64,000 nucleotides of DNA from Rhizobium sp. AAP43 (GTDB lineage: Bacteria > Pseudomonadota > Alphaproteobacteria > Rhizobiales > Rhizobiaceae): NCBI RefSeq assembly GCF_001296045.1, contig NZ_LJHS01000019.1, positions 1 through 64,000 on the forward strand. Reading direction: 5' to 3'. The translations under genes were made by a program, and so were the position numbers. A model generated the notes under the pieces. That model had not been told where the DNA came from. It saw only the letters and a program-made list of their open reading frames with translations, and did not search any database. Positions 63,622 through 64,000 of the stretch are shown piece by piece (within the stretch, counting starts at the first letter, position 1; each line of letters starts with the position of its first letter).

Positions 63622-64000
63622 TCAGTTGTCTTTCCGGAAGAGCAGGCTGGAATCGCCGTAGGAATAGAAGCGGTAGCCGGTTTTGATGGCGTGAGCGTAA
63701 GCGCCGCGCATCGTGTCGAGGCCGGCAAAGGCGGAAACCAGCATGAAGAGCGTGGATTTGGGCAGGTGGAAATTGGTCATCAACATGTCCACCGCCTTGA
63801 AGCGATAGCCGGGCGTGATGAAGATGCCGGTCGCACCCGACCAGGCGGGGATGTGGCCATTGTCTTCGGCAGCGCTTTCGAGCAGGCGCAGCGAGGTGGT
63901 GCCGACAGCGATGATGCGGTTACCGCGCGCACGAACGGCGTTAAGGGCTGCGGCCGTTGTAGCGTCGATATAACCGATTTCCTCGTGCATCTTGTGTTCG
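63622..64000 (-). CDS. queA: S-adenosylmethionine:tRNA ribosyltransferase-isomerase, 3' part
   Basis: Partial: the reading frame runs off the window end, leaving about 126 C-terminal residues. [53 protein letters not shown] and [19 protein letters not shown] are conserved QueA blocks. It converts preQ1-tRNA to epoxyqueuosine-tRNA, directly after Tgt; the two genes are 3 bases apart and surely co-transcribed. Confidence 0.95.
   Translation of the reverse strand, partial: EHKMHEEIGYIDATTAAALNAVRARGNRIIAVGTTSLRLLESAAEDNGHIPAWSGATGIFITPGYRFKAVDMLMTNFHLPKSTLFMLVSAFAGLDTMRGAYAHAIKTGYRFYSYGDSSLLFRKDN

Noticed and set aside
1-64000. CRISPR array or prophage
   Set aside because: No regularly spaced direct repeats and no integrase, capsid, tail or lysis genes were seen.

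Overview
The window reads as a chromosomal segment of an alphaproteobacterium in the order Rhizobiales, most likely family Rhizobiaceae. Evidence for this is the high GC content, the long UvrB with family-typical tails, ExoD, DUF1127 proteins, a betaine-homocysteine methyltransferase beside a betaine-type ABC transporter, the tmk-holB-metG-tatD-MBL gene order, and dispersed palindromic repeats of the kind common in rhizobial genomes. I see no prophage, integrase, insertion sequence, rRNA operon or CRISPR array. One tRNA gene (Ser, anticodon TGA) is present.

Layout. 1-1631: a less GC-rich patch with an unknown membrane protein and a 40-codon ORF. 1637-5811: uvrB, carrying two in-frame copies of a palindromic repeat in its 3' end, and a DUF3137-like protein. 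5834-18830: a DeoR regulator, a large autotransporter with a nuclease/phosphatase-type passenger, a GGDEF-EAL protein, small membrane proteins, an XRE/MmyB regulator, a thioesterase, a chemoreceptor, a lipoprotein and a TSUP permease. 18831-30030: a GlxA-type AraC regulator, a LysR regulator with two small DUF1127-like proteins, hydrolases, a MocR/PNPOx divergent pair, a soluble PAS chemoreceptor, and a TetR regulator divergent from a flavodoxin-fold oxidoreductase with two visible operators.

30036-50697 is the most coherent region. It encodes nearly everything needed to take methyl groups from a quaternary or tertiary amine through a corrinoid protein to tetrahydrofolate: a non-pyrrolysine MttB-superfamily methyltransferase, a corrinoid protein, a methyl-THF:corrinoid methyltransferase, MetF with a MetV-like zinc partner, a 2Fe-2S/ASKHA corrinoid-activating protein, DUF1638, a 4Fe-4S protein, betaine-homocysteine methyltransferase, a betaine-type ABC importer and cobyric acid synthase. 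In architecture this resembles the methylotrophic/acetogenic glycine-betaine demethylation systems known from anaerobes. Substrate and physiology are inferred, not shown.

50712-64000: a small membrane protein, tRNA-Ser, an RlpA lipoprotein, a DacF-type carboxypeptidase with a substituted KTG motif, the tmk-holB-metG-tatD-MBL cluster, a decayed GNAT gene, a PsiD-like phosphatidylserine-decarboxylase-family enzyme convergent with a metallophosphoesterase, a DUF4864 protein, and the queuosine genes tgt and queA (queA cut by the window end).

Start codons were chosen by ribosome-binding site and family N-terminus where these differed from the longest ORF. All family assignments come from reading motifs; no database search was run.
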